DNA of 64,000 nt from Lithodes maja (Eukaryota; Arthropoda; Malacostraca; Decapoda; Lithodidae), in NCBI GenBank assembly GCA_037953745.1, contig JBAKBP010004470.1:62001-126000 (forward strand). The letters run 5' to 3'. The position numbers and the translations under genes are program-made. Under the pieces are notes generated by a model, which was given only the letters and a program-made list of their open reading frames with translations, was not told where the DNA came from and made no database searches. Shown here in pieces: positions 1 through 9,484 of the stretch (positions within the stretch are counted from its first letter, which is position 1; every line of letters begins with the position of its first letter).

Positions 1-330
1 AACGTCTAGGCCTAGGCTACCGTATTTATGTTTATTTTCACTGCTAGAACTTTCCCACTCATCTATAATCGTAGTGCGGTTTTCAATCTGTATTTTGGTA
101 TTGAGTAGAGCTCTGTAAGTCAACTGGTTCAGTTGTGATGACGATTTCAGTGGAGCCAATATTGCAGAGATGTTGCCAATATGGGGGCTTTTCAGACACT
201 AATTTCGTCATGACGTCATAACAATAACATTGAGGAGTCTTCTCCTTCTTGTTTTCGGAGGTGCGGTTACGAACGCTTGGGTTTGTTGACATACGTCGTA
301 CGCACGGCGTTCGGACCAAGCTTAATTAGG
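1..330 (-). repeat. Diverged partial copy of the TTAA-flanked piggyBac-type MITE
   Basis: The first ~330 bases follow the same order as the MITE at 19371-19858: the AACGTCTAGG..CTACCGTAT stretch, then a GAGTAGAGCTCT block, then the region around GTCGTACGCACGGCG. Similarity is clear but interrupted by substitutions, and the left end lies outside the window. No useful reading frame is present. Confidence 0.5.
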
Positions 331-411
331 CTATTAAGCTCATGCCTTAGATAATATTATTTTTATTAATCTCACCACCACACCCCCAATGAAATTAATT
401 AAAGTATATAT

Positions 412-483
412 GATCCACCGGGATTCGAACCCGGGTTATCACACACATATTTTTGCCACCTTAACCATTACACCACCAGGACG
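412..483 (-). repeat. tRNA-derived sequence (SINE head or tRNA pseudogene)
   Basis: Read on the minus strand, this has an A-box-like TGGTGTAATGGTTAAGG followed ~40 nt later by a B box GGTTCGAATCC inside a good T-arm (CCGGGTTCGAATCCCGG). That is Pol III tRNA promoter spacing. The acceptor ends do not pair well, so a functional tRNA is unlikely and a tRNA-derived SINE head or pseudogene is the better reading. The surrounding 331-620 holds nothing else I recognise. Confidence 0.6.
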
Positions 484-622
484 GTTAGGCATACCGGGTA
501 TTGGCCTTTCTTTCGTGCTGCCATTACCTAAGGCAGCCCGGGTAGGAAGGGTTAAAGAATAAAATATAATTTTTGAGAAATAGTAGCCTACTAGGCTAGA
601 GCCTAGAGTACTAACATAAGTA

Positions 623-1391
623 CAGTCAGGCCCCCCAATTCGCGAGAATAGGGGTGACAGGAGGCATCGCGTATTGTGAATTCGTGTATTGTGGAACTAA
701 CTTTAAATGGGAATAATTAGATTGGGTGACGTCTCTCAATTATGGCCTATTTTCAAAAATTTTGGCCTTATTTTCGACATTTTTGGCTCTACAGTACAGT
801 CTATATCTTATATATAATAAGAACAATGAATAAAAATATGAAACCTTACCTTAAAATTAGTAGTAGATAGGCTAGGACTAGGACTAGGACCGTAGGACTT
901 CACGATTTTCTCCAACTTCTCCCTCCCTGACCAAATCGTACGAACAGTTTACTCTGACAAGCCTATTGCACAGTTTCCTTCTCCTTTTTTCTTGCGATCC
1001 AACACTTCCACCTTCATTTTGTGTGTTATCTTCTTATATTGGCGTGGCATGGCGAAAAAAGTGGCAGGCACTACAAACGTTTGGTCACTCCGCACGGCTA
1101 TGAGCGCTTGAGCGGGACTGTGGGAGGGAGGGAGGGAGGGTAAGCGGGAGGGAAGGCAGGCGTATGCCCGTCTTCTTCTTTTTTCAGAGCTACTCCTGGG
1201 CCTCGCGAAACGTAGACGTGCTCGCGTATCAAGCGGGAATAGCGGATTTGGCCCCTTCTTAGCTCTCGATTCGTGTATTGTGGTACCACCTCGCGTAATT
1301 AATGTTTAATTAATTAATGTTATTTTCGAGGGGTCACTCGTGTATTAGGGTTTTCGCGAATTGTGGAATCGCGTATTGGGGGCCCTGACTG
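623..1391. mobile_element. TA-flanked MITE, pogo/Tigger-like termini, copy A
   Basis: The element starts CAGTCAGGCCCCCCAAT and ends in its near inverse, flanked by TA on both sides (621-622 and 1392-1393). TA duplication with CAGT..CCCCC termini is characteristic of the Tc1/mariner superfamily, especially pogo/Tigger derivatives. It has no transposase. An almost identical copy lies at 9485-10248; a 63-codon minus-strand frame is identical in both but is probably not a gene. The interior has a (GGGA)n tract near 1125-1150. Confidence 0.75.
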
Positions 1392-1404
1392 TAATATATA
1401 GTAC

Positions 1405-1655
1405 CGTACTTAATAATAATAATAATAATCTTCTGGTTACTTATATAGCGCCCGTATCTCCTCCTTCGAGGATTCACAAGCGCTTGGCTTTCTTTAGTCT
1501 ACCAGAGACCATTACCCATCCCCCTTGCTCATGTGGAGATGGTAACCGCCGGCTATATCCCAGAAAAACTTTTCAATCTGAGCGGGGATTGAACGCGAGA
1601 CCTCGAGATGGGAATCAGGCACGCTGTCAACTGAGCCAGCCGGACGGCTGGCTCA
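1405..1655 (-). repeat. tRNA-derived SINE with (ATT)n tail
   Basis: On the minus strand the 5' part carries an A-box-like TGGCTCAGTTGACAGCG and a B-box-like GCGTTCAATCCC about 30 nt downstream (1580-1650). A ~150-nt body follows and it ends in (ATT)n at 1408-1428. Head, body and short-repeat tail are the normal SINE architecture. The partner LINE supplying its 3' end was not identified. Confidence 0.65.
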
Positions 1656-2333
1656 AATACAGCTCTAAACTAATAACTAAAATCCATTAATATTATGGCC
1701 TTTGAGATTTTCTGCATCGTTATAGCCTAGCCTAATAAACAAAATTGTCAAAATAAACTAATCAATATCAATCCATTTCCGTACATATTATTGTTATGCC
1801 TAGGCCTATAGACCTAACGTCAGGAACAAACATTTTGAAAGTGGCCTCACTGCCCCGAATCTATCTCGTAAAACAAATATATAACTACAAAGAATATAAC
1901 AAGGAAAACACGAAAAACACATTTGGCGATTAGGACATTTCACCATAATATGGGTGGCTAGGCTCCCGTTTTCTCTCACGAGCCAAGACAAGACTGTTCC
2001 GTTTTCTGGTAAAAATGCATCACCAACTCGATACGAGTTTTTGTTTTCTAAACAACAAAAACAACAATGTCCCCTACAATCGTAAAGGCCTAGCCTACTT
2101 TGTAAACATTGATTAAAACCACGGCCATAACTCCTACATCAGCTTAAGAAAGTAATGAGTTCGCCAAATAGGTAGGCTATATATTAAGCAAACCACCCAC
2201 CAATTTTCATGACAATTTTGAAATACATATTGGAATCCCTATAAACTGTACTTCATTTTTATGTAAGTTTGATAATTTGGAAAAATCGATTAAGGGAGAA
2301 AATTAACATTGAAATTGATGTGTAAAAGGTCTC
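1656..2333. other. No recognisable feature
   Basis: AT-rich sequence with only short chance frames. I see no repeat, RNA or coding signal here. Confidence 0.5.
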
Positions 2334-2576
2334 GGCAAGAATGTAGTTACCGGGTGTACCCCATCATGTTCCCGTCTATTTTGACTGCCTTTGGATACAA
2401 AAATACATTACCCTAACCAAACAACCTAACCTAACCTAACCTAGTATTATAGATTTATAAGTATTTATTTTATTATAAGTATTTATTTTATTATAAGTAT
2501 TTATTTTATTATAAGTATTTATAGATGATTTATGTTGTATGTCGGTAGTGGTACACCCGGTAACTACATCCTTCCC
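2334..2576. mobile_element. 8-bp-TSD MITE with telomere-repeat core, copy 1
   Basis: The ends are GGCAAGAATGTAGTTACCGG and its inverse (..GTAACTACATCCTTCCC), flanked by AAGGTCTC and AAAGTCTC (7 of 8 matching). The interior has a CCTAA tract (2407-2442) and three to four tandem ~19-bp units of TATTATAAGTATTTATTTTA type (2455-2522). It is non-coding. The family recurs at 8329, 8599, 10499 and, in a relative, 33735. Confidence 0.75.
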
Positions 2577-2833
2577 AAAGTCTCCCATAAACGGCGGCCC
2601 GCTATGTTATTGTAATTTGCGGCCTAATTTTGTCTGTTAACCCCTCCAACCCGGATGACCTCTTCTACGCCCATAACAAACTCGGCCCGCGCAACCCGGA
2701 TGGCCTCTTCTACGCCCCTTGCTTTCGTGCTTGATTTTCGAAAGCCGCGCGCACATTTTGCCATCATGGGACGGTAGGTGGCGCCACCCGGCGTCAACGA
2801 CGCCACAACAACAGTATCTAGCCCGACGCCATC

Positions 2834-5728
2834 ATGGACAGTACACCAAATAGTGATTCCGCCGTGTCCGACAGCGGGCTTCCTACGACGCCCTTGCTAG
2901 TGCGTCGTGCCTTACCCCGACGCCATCGCCTAAATGTGTTATCTCCCGGAGGTATTGAGAAGACTTTGAGACTTTATGAGAAAGCTGATGCCAAGCATAA
3001 GATTGATGAAGAAGTGAGTGACCACTCGAGTAATTATAAGTCGAGTGATTATGGCCATCAGAGTGATAAAGAACAATTCCTGGGATTTGCGAGAGAATTT
3101 GACAGTGATGAGAGTGATGAAGGTGATGTACCAGTTGTTGAGGATGCTGGTTTACCTAAAGAAAGTGAACTTGCGAGAGTGAGTGAGTGGGAGAGTTCAA
3201 GGTCACTCACCAAATTTCGCATAAGTGACACGACTCCAAGCCCTTCCCCAGGTAAATCGCCTTTCAAGCTACATTTGTACAAGCGAAAAATACTTGAAAA
3301 GGCGGCCGCGGCAGCTAGGGAACAAGCTAAAATACTTGGTGAGGATGAGGCTGTGAGTGAGGGTCAGCGTGGTGACCCTTCTCGACCGCCATTGTCTCCC
3401 TTATCTACCCACGCCACCCAAGATGACCCGGATGCCCCGCATTCTTCCCCACCACCCCCACCATTGCCAAGGGTTGAGGACCCCCCACTTTCGGCCTATT
3501 TGCCTCCTAGGTCCCCCGACAGGAGACATACTCTTGCCGAAAAGGGGAAAGGTAGAAAATATACTAAGAAAACTAAGACAAGTAAGAGAGTTTTATTCGA
3601 GGCTCCCGCGGCGGCGTCCACCCCGGCCGGCCCCAGCCATACGTCCCCGCAACTTTCCCCACGGTCCTCCCCACCTCTCCCGCCTTCAACATGTCTTCCT
3701 GCAGAAGTCTTTGAGCCCGCATCACCAATACCTGGGCCTAGTGAAAGTCAATCATTGCTTTCTGTCACTCGTCGCAGGCCAAGGAGCCCGGGACCTCAGG
3801 AGGACACAGCCTCACCTGCCACTCCTTCCCCACCTCGCCCACCCGCACGCCGCCCACGCATCACTGGTTCCCCGCCAGATTATGTGGGCGACACTGATGA
3901 TGAAGGGCACCTCTCTGAAGACTCTGGCCATGATTACATAGGTCCACCGTCAGGGCAAGATGACCACTCTGACGATGACGATGACTATATGGACATCGAC
4001 GACCCTCGACCCACCCGCTTGGCCCGGCTTCGTGCTGCCCGTCTTTCTGCCCGCCGCCCTGGCCGACGCCCTCGCCGCCGCCCTAGGGCGCGCGCCTCCC
4101 GAGTTGGCCGTGGGCGTGCTGGGCCACCAGTTGGAGCTCCTCGTCAGCGTAGACAAGACCCATTCTACGTTTTTCAGTGGCAAGACATAGTTGATGGGGA
4201 TGTATACAACCCTGATGTGCCAGCTTTTGATGAGGCACTGGAGGGTTCAGGCATTACCCCCAATTTTCCTGCAGGCCCCAATGCTCCACCACACGAACTA
4301 TTTGAGGCATTCTTTGATGAGGAGGTGGTAGGCTATGTTGTCAAAGAGACAAACAAGCAGCACCAATTCCAGGTACACTTTTTGGGCAAGGTGACCAAGG
4401 GCCATATGAGGAAGTGGACCCCAGTGACTCATAAAGAATTCATGGTGTTCCTGGCACTCACCATGCTAATGCCTCATGTCAAGAAGCATAGGTTGCCTGA
4501 CTATTGGATCACCAATGATCTGATTTCAACCCCTGCCTTCGGGAAATATATGGCTCGCGACCGGTACCTTGATATCCTCGCAGCGCTCCATCTTGTCACC
4601 AACACCGACGTCCACCGCCCAGACAAGCTGTGGAAGATTAGGACGTTGTATGAGATGATGCGAGAACGCTTCACCTCCTACTTCAAGCCCTTCCGCAAGG
4701 TCGTCATTGACGAGTCTCTTGTGCTGTTCCGGGGAAAACTCAGCTTCCGGCAGTACATCCCCTCAAAAAGACATCGCTTTGGCATAAAATTCTTTGTGCT
4801 GTGCGACTGCCAAACTGGCTATGTCCTGGACTTCCTGGTCTACAGCGGGAAGGAAGGGGACGTGCTTGTGGACCCCCTCATTGGCTTTGGCGGAGCAGTG
4901 GTGCAAGCCATGATGGACCGCTACTTCCATAAGAATCACGTCCTCTACACGGACAACTATTACACGTCCCCCACTCTCTCACAGTACCTGCATGAGCGCA
5001 AGACGGGGACTGTAGGCACAGTACGAGGGAAAAGGAAGGGCATGCCAACTTTCCCTGTAAAGACCAAAAAAGGTGATGTCTTCAAGAAGAAGTCGGGGCC
5101 CATTCTGGCTATCCACTGGCACGACCAGCGGAAGGTCAACCTCCTGACCACCATCCACAAAGGGGAAATGGTGGAGACTGGCAAGGTGGATCGCCGCACC
5201 CAGGCCAGGGTGACCAAGCCCGATGCTGTCCTGGACTACAACGTCAACATGAGGCTGGTGGACAAGTCCGACATGCAGATAGGCTTCATTGACTGCCTGC
5301 GTACCTCGTGCAGATGGTACAAAAAGTTCTTTCTGCATATGGTGGACATGTCAGTTCTGAATGCCTATAATATATACAGGCTTCGGAATGAGAACCCACC
5401 CCTGAAGTTCAATAGCCTGCGGAGGTTCCAAAAGCAGGTGTTGACGGAGCTCCTGGAGAAGTATGCTACGCCACAGAGGGCAGTGGCACATCCTGGGCCC
5501 GCCGTTATCGACCGCTTGCAGTCTGCTCCATACCTGCTTAGGCACAAGCTTGCTTTCTTTCCTCAGAATGCAGCAGGAAGAACACAGCAGAAGCGGTGCC
5601 ATGTCTGCTACCACAGCAGGGTGAGGCCGCACCCAGGTAGAAAGTCAACCACGGAGTGTGTCGAGTGCAAGGTGGCACTCTGTGCTGTAGATTGCTTCTT
5701 TGCTTACCACTCCAAGCTGGAGTTCTAA
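2834..5728 (+). CDS. piggyBac-type transposase with long disordered N-terminal extension
   Basis: This 964-residue protein cuts and pastes DNA at TTAA sites in the nucleus. The DDE_Tnp_1_7-type core begins near residue 485 (PHELFEAFFDEEVV). Candidate catalytic aspartates are D626 (VVIDESLVLF), D707 (LYTDNYYTS) and D810 (RLVDKSDMQ); the 81- and 103-residue spacings match the family pattern. The C-terminus is a cysteine-rich zinc-ribbon region (CHVC, CVEC, then C and H residues, residues ~915-960). The first ~480 residues are low-complexity: Ser/Pro-rich and acidic, then an Arg-rich stretch near residues 395-435. Classical members are near 600 residues, so this extension is unusual. The ATG at 2834 sits in ATCATGG, a good animal initiation context, ~200 bp inside the left end. 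No stop or frameshift is visible. Other candidate starts lie inside the disordered region. Confidence 0.92.
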   Translation: MDSTPNSDSAVSDSGLPTTPLLVRRALPRRHRLNVLSPGGIEKTLRLYEKADAKHKIDEEVSDHSSNYKSSDYGHQSDKEQFLGFAREFDSDESDEGDVPVVEDAGLPKESELARVSEWESSRSLTKFRISDTTPSPSPGKSPFKLHLYKRKILEKAAAAAREQAKILGEDEAVSEGQRGDPSRPPLSPLSTHATQDDPDAPHSSPPPPPLPRVEDPPLSAYLPPRSPDRRHTLAEKGKGRKYTKKTKTSKRVLFEAPAAASTPAGPSHTSPQLSPRSSPPLPPSTCLPAEVFEPASPIPGPSESQSLLSVTRRRPRSPGPQEDTASPATPSPPRPPARRPRITGSPPDYVGDTDDEGHLSEDSGHDYIGPPSGQDDHSDDDDDYMDIDDPRPTRLARLRAARLSARRPGRRPRRRPRARASRVGRGRAGPPVGAPRQRRQDPFYVFQWQDIVDGDVYNPDVPAFDEALEGSGITPNFPAGPNAPPHELFEAFFDEEVVGYVVKETNKQHQFQVHFLGKVTKGHMRKWTPVTHKEFMVFLALTMLMPHVKKHRLPDYWITNDLISTPAFGKYMARDRYLDILAALHLVTNTDVHRPDKLWKIRTLYEMMRERFTSYFKPFRKVVIDESLVLFRGKLSFRQYIPSKRHRFGIKFFVLCDCQTGYVLDFLVYSGKEGDVLVDPLIGFGGAVVQAMMDRYFHKNHVLYTDNYYTSPTLSQYLHERKTGTVGTVRGKRKGMPTFPVKTKKGDVFKKKSGPILAIHWHDQRKVNLLTTIHKGEMVETGKVDRRTQARVTKPDAVLDYNVNMRLVDKSDMQIGFIDCLRTSCRWYKKFFLHMVDMSVLNAYNIYRLRNENPPLKFNSLRRFQKQVLTELLEKYATPQRAVAHPGPAVIDRLQSAPYLLRHKLAFFPQNAAGRTQQKRCHVCYHSRVRPHPGRKSTTECVECKVALCAVDCFFAYHSKLEF

Positions 5729-5989
5729 TAATCATACTGAAATTGCCAAATAAAATGACAATATGTACACTATAATTATATATAGGCAAAAAGTGGAAGA
5801 AAACCAATGTATTATAATAAAAAAGTCAAGTATTATGAGAAAATTGATACAAATACAATTCCACCATAATAATATGTGAAAGTGACACATATGTATATAC
5901 CAAGTGACATTCATATGATTAGAACCTATAGAAATATATAAATCAGTGAAAAAAGACACAATAAATTGTATATAAAACGTTTACAAATC

Positions 5990-6515
5990 ATATAACTAAG
6001 TGAAAGTGACACAAGACCTAAGATTTGATGGCCAAAGTATAATAAACACCTGTGATAACGAATAATCAGTACCTAATACAACAATAACCTACCTCAATTA
6101 CTAATAAAATGTACGGTATCGAGTGAAAATGAGCATTATCAGTGACAGTGACACTCTCTAAAGCATATTTGTCAAAGTGAAAGTGACACAAGACCTAAGA
6201 TTTGATGGCCAAAGTATAATAAACACCTGTGATAACGAATAATCAGTGCCTAATACAACAATAACCTACCTCAATTACTGTACTAATAAAATGTACGGTA
6301 TCGAGTGAAAATGAGCATTATCAGTGACAGTGACACTCTCTAAAGCATATTTGTCAAAGTGAAAGTGACACAAGACCTAAGATTTGATGGCCAAAGTATA
6401 ATAAACACCTGTGATAACGAATAATCAGTGCCTAATACAACAATAACATACCTCAATTACTAATAAAATGTACGGTATCGAGTGAAAATTACCAATATCA
6501 GTGAAATTGATACCC
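5990..6515. repeat. ~180-bp tandem repeats inside the piggyBac 3' region
   Basis: Units begin with GTGAAAGTGACACAAGACC at 6000, 6177 and 6359 (periods 177 and 182), the last being partial and diverged. They are rich in GTGA motifs. They lie between the transposase stop and the right terminus, where piggyBac elements can carry internal repeats needed for transposition; a role as transposase-binding sites is inference. The stretches 5729-5989 and 6516-6924 are non-coding element sequence. Confidence 0.8.
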
Positions 6516-6940
6516 TAATAAACATATTTTATATAATTGGCCTCAAAATAACTAGAAAATATCAAATAAATATCACCTTCTCAATATCAAACACTAAAAT
6601 CGTCTAAGGGAGATAAATACTTTGGCGCGGCGAGCGGCTAGGTGCGTCGTAGCCCTGGCCGGGCCGACGCTTTCGGACGCGGGAGGAAATTCCCGCATAA
6701 AAAAGCACTCGTCTTCCCGCGCTCACCATTATGCAACCAGAGGGGCTAGAGACCTCTACTCAACGCCATTCGACAGAGGAAGGTTTGTGGAACATTATTT
6801 TTTTTTATTCACAACATTACATGCCATATTCATTGATTTTCAGAGTAGTTAACATAGCCCAAAGATCGTCAAAACCCCCGGTACAGCAGCACAGTCGTAA
6901 GCTATAGCCCCCGGGGCTGGAGGGTTAATTCACTTTCTCC

Positions 6941-8000
6941 TTAACCCGGGAACTGCGGGAAGACTCTTAAGAGTTCCCCCGGCGGACTGCGGGAAGACTC
7001 TTAACCCTTCAAACTCGGATGGTACACGTGTGTACCATTATGTTTTGCCCCCAGGAACCCGGGTGGTACTACATTGTACCAGTGGTTGAAAGCCTGTGAG
7101 CTTCGTGTGCGAGGCGTCGGTCCGACGCATGTAAACAACAGCCGGCTGGACCGACGCTCCGCATCTCCGGCCACAAGAAGGAGAGCGTCGCTTGTTCGTG
7201 TGTGCCTGTATGTTGTTGTTAAGTATCGAAAAGTGGTGTAAAGTGGCTGTTTTGGCCATAAAGTTATCTCCAATGAAATCATCATCACAGCTCAACCAGT
7301 TGACTTGGAGAGCTCTACTTAATGCCATTTTACAGGTAAATAACACAGCTACGCTTGGGGATGCGCGGGAATGCGGGAAGCAGTCTGATTAACGAATATA
7401 CGGTAGCCTAGCCTAGACGTTTTTCGGCCAAAACAACCGGATTTCGAGGAATATATATATAATACATAGCCGGGGCTGGAGGGTTAAGAGTCAGGGGGAA
7501 AAAAAATCAATTTAAAACACCGAAAAAAAATATATATATATTTTTCTTTATTTTTTTTTTTTGCCCCTGGGCCATGCCAAATATCACTCTTCCACCTCCC
7601 CTCCTTCCCCAGTTTCCTCCCCTCCTTCAGTTATCACCTATTTTCCCTGTTATTCCCTTTTCCTGTGGTCTATTTTCGTGCTAACATTAGCGAGTTGGTA
7701 GCAGGGCGTTGTCATCACTGTTAGCAAGTGAGTGCAAGAGAGCGAGAGAGAGTATCGATCGACAGTCTCTCTCCAGAGGTGGAGGAAAGTGGTGGGCTGG
7801 GAGGTTGCCTCAGCCATACATTGTGTAACTCCCGGCCTGTATCGCCGATTTTGACCATCCAAACGCTGTTTCCACTTGTTTTATTGTTGTAACAGGTTAA
7901 TACCTTTGGTAAAATAAATATTTTAGTGATGGGAACAGCTCAAATACGTCAGCACAGGAGTGTGGCGTCTTATACCCCCCATGCGCACTTCAGAGGTTAA
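6941..8000. mobile_element. TTAA-flanked non-autonomous element (family 2), split by a nested MITE
   Basis: The ends read TTAACCCGGGAACTGCGGG and, inverted from the right, TTAACCTCTGAAGTGCGCATG, sharing TTAACC..GAA.TGCG. Without the nested insertion it is about 587 bp, close to the copy at 27554-28190. That copy has the same interior in the same order: a poly-T/ATATAT stretch, GCCCCTGGGCCATGC, GAGAGAGAGTATCGATCGAC and CCAAACGCTGTTT. It has no transposase. The TTAA ends suggest mobilisation by a piggyBac-type enzyme. Confidence 0.75.
7011..7487 (+). mobile_element. piggyBac-type MITE (family 1) nested in the TTAA element
   Basis: The left end is TTAACCCTTCAAACTCGGAT and the inverted right end TTAACCCTCCAGCCCCGG, matching the autonomous element at 2637-6928 at both sides. 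The outer element continues as GACTC-TTAA-GAGTC across the insertion, so TTAA was the target. The 477-bp interior is unrelated to the transposase. It is present inverted at 19371-19858 and partially at 1-330. Confidence 0.82.
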
Positions 8001-8328
8001 TTGGACCCCCTATGAAGTACAACAGATTATGATGACATAAGTGATGGGTGTTTAGAGGGGGCAGAGCTCCCCCTTCAACATATTACGTGTCCCACAGTAA
8101 CTTAGAACTATTATATAAACAACCCAAGAATTTTCACAGATTTTTAAAATTTCATATAGATTAGGTTAGGTTAGGTTAGGTTAGCATATTAGGTTAGGTT
8201 AGCATATTAGGTTAGGTTAGGTTAGGTTAGCATTTTGGGGTTTTCTTAAGTTGAAAAACAAGAAAACCCGAGCCAACTTCTTTTTTGCACTTACTGAAGT
8301 TACTGTCTTTTATGCAGCTGAAAAATCT
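8001..8328. repeat. (TTAGG)n tracts and flanking satellite fragment
   Basis: About 75 bp at 8160-8235 is made of short TTAGG runs separated by CATATTA spacers. The right part (8262-8328) carries the AAAACCCGAGCCAACTT motif also found at 8578-8598, 9424-9450, 13480-13550 and in the array at 20255-20690. No gene is seen. Confidence 0.7.
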
Positions 8329-8571
8329 GGGATGGATGTAGTTGCCGGGTGTACCACTACCGACATACAACATAAATCATCTATAAATACTTATAGTAAA
8401 ATAAATACTTGAAAATCTATAATACAGTACTACTGTAGATTAGGTTAGGTTAGGTTAATGTATTTTTGTATCCATAGGCAGTCAAAATAGACGGGAACAT
8501 GATGGTGAGCGTCAGCGACTCAGCGTAGTGTAAACAATACGGGCGGTACACCCGGTAACTACATTCTTGCC
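8329..8571. mobile_element. 8-bp-TSD MITE, copy 2
   Basis: The 243-bp element has ends GGGATGGATGTAGTTGCCGG and ..GGTAACTACATTCTTGCC. It is flanked by a perfect 8-bp duplication AAAAATCT (8321-8328 and 8572-8579). It contains a short TTAGG run (8437-8457). Relative to copy 1 the interior is partly inverted. Confidence 0.85.
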
Positions 8572-8598
8572 AAAAATCTTAAAATCCGAGCCAACTTT

Positions 8599-9423
8599 GG
8601 TAAGAATGTAGTTACCGGGTGTACCGCGGCTCCGCCCGTCTTGTTTACACTACGCGGACGCTCACCATCATGTTCCCGTCTATTTTGACTGCCTTTTGAT
8701 ACAAAAATAGATAAATGTTTACCTATGGTCCCGTTAAAATATCCTCAAGTAACCTATTAAAAACTGTTCAGGGGACTGGTTAGAACTTGTAGGATGTTTA
8801 ATTGAATGTCGGAAATCAGTATTTACTGAGAAATAACAGTCTTAAAATGCGCTATGGGTCACCCAGGGTCCCTGCCCTCTCTTTCCCAGGTAATGTTAGC
8901 AGGGTGTCAAACGACGCTGTTTTCTTGAGTGATAACGCAAATGAATTTTTTGTATAATGATAACAGAATGTTATGCTATGTTATATTATATTATATTAGG
9001 GTTAGGTTAGGTTAGGTTAGGTTAGGTTAGGTTAGGTTAGGTTAATCTAATCTAATATAATATTTGTACATTTTGGGCAGTGGGCGGGGCCGCGCGTATG
9101 TGGCGGCGTACAGACCCTCCTGTAAAACATAGCGCATTTTAAGACCTTTATTTCTCAGTAAATACTGATTTTCGACTTTCAATTAAACATCCTACAAGTT
9201 CTAACCAGTCCCCTGAACAGTTTTTAATAGGTTACTTGAGGATATTTTAACGGGACCATAGGTAAATTTTTACCCAAAAATACATTAGGCCTACCCTAAC
9301 CAAACAACCTAACCTAACCTAACCTAGTATTATAGATTTATAAGTATTTATTTTATTATAAGTATTTATAGATGATTTATGTTGTATGACGGTAGTGGTA
9401 CACCCGGTAACTACATCCTTCCC
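8599..9423. mobile_element. 8-bp-TSD MITE, copy 3, carrying a nested element
   Basis: The outer ends are GGTAAGAATGTAGTTACCGG and ..GTAACTACATCCTTCCC. The perfect 8-bp target duplication is CCAACTTT (8591-8598 and 9424-9431). Without the nested 565-bp element and its duplication it would be about 252 bp, the size of copies 1 and 2. Confidence 0.85.
8710..9274. mobile_element. Second fold-back MITE nested inside copy 3, with (TTAGG)n core
   Basis: It starts GATAAATGTTTACCTATGG and ends in CCATAGGTAAATTTTTACC. The flanks are CAAAAATA on both sides (8702-8709 and 9275-9282), an 8-bp target duplication. Its arms remain nearly complementary for ~130 bp (about 8715-8855 and 9125-9270). The centre holds about eight TTAGG units at 9000-9044 and a GC-rich block. 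It is non-coding. Confidence 0.8.
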
Positions 9424-9484
9424 CCAACTTTTGCCAAAACTTGGATCGGGTTTTTTCGGTCAATATACAGGAGGCGCTACAATA

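Larger units (their letters stand above)
2637..6928 (+). mobile_element. piggyBac-like DNA transposon, apparently complete
   Basis: The element is bounded by TTAA at 2637-2640 and 6925-6928. The left end reads TTAACCCCTCCAACCCGG and the inverted right end TTAACCCTCCAGCCCCGG. A repeated subterminal block (about 2649-2672 and 2693-2716) follows the left end. One intact transposase frame occupies 2834-5728. The 1.2 kb between the stop codon and the right end is AT-rich and contains ~180-bp tandem repeats. TTAA targets are diagnostic of the piggyBac superfamily, and the same terminal sequences flank the MITEs at 7011 and 19371. Confidence 0.88.

Noticed and set aside
412..483. Functional tRNA gene
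   Set aside because: The T-arm and boxes are good, but the acceptor stem and anticodon arm do not pair convincingly; a SINE head or pseudogene fits better.
1098..1289. 63-codon frame repeated identically at 9955-10146
   Set aside because: It is identical only because the two MITEs are nearly identical; its Pro/Leu-rich end comes from a (GGGA)n tract and there is no domain.
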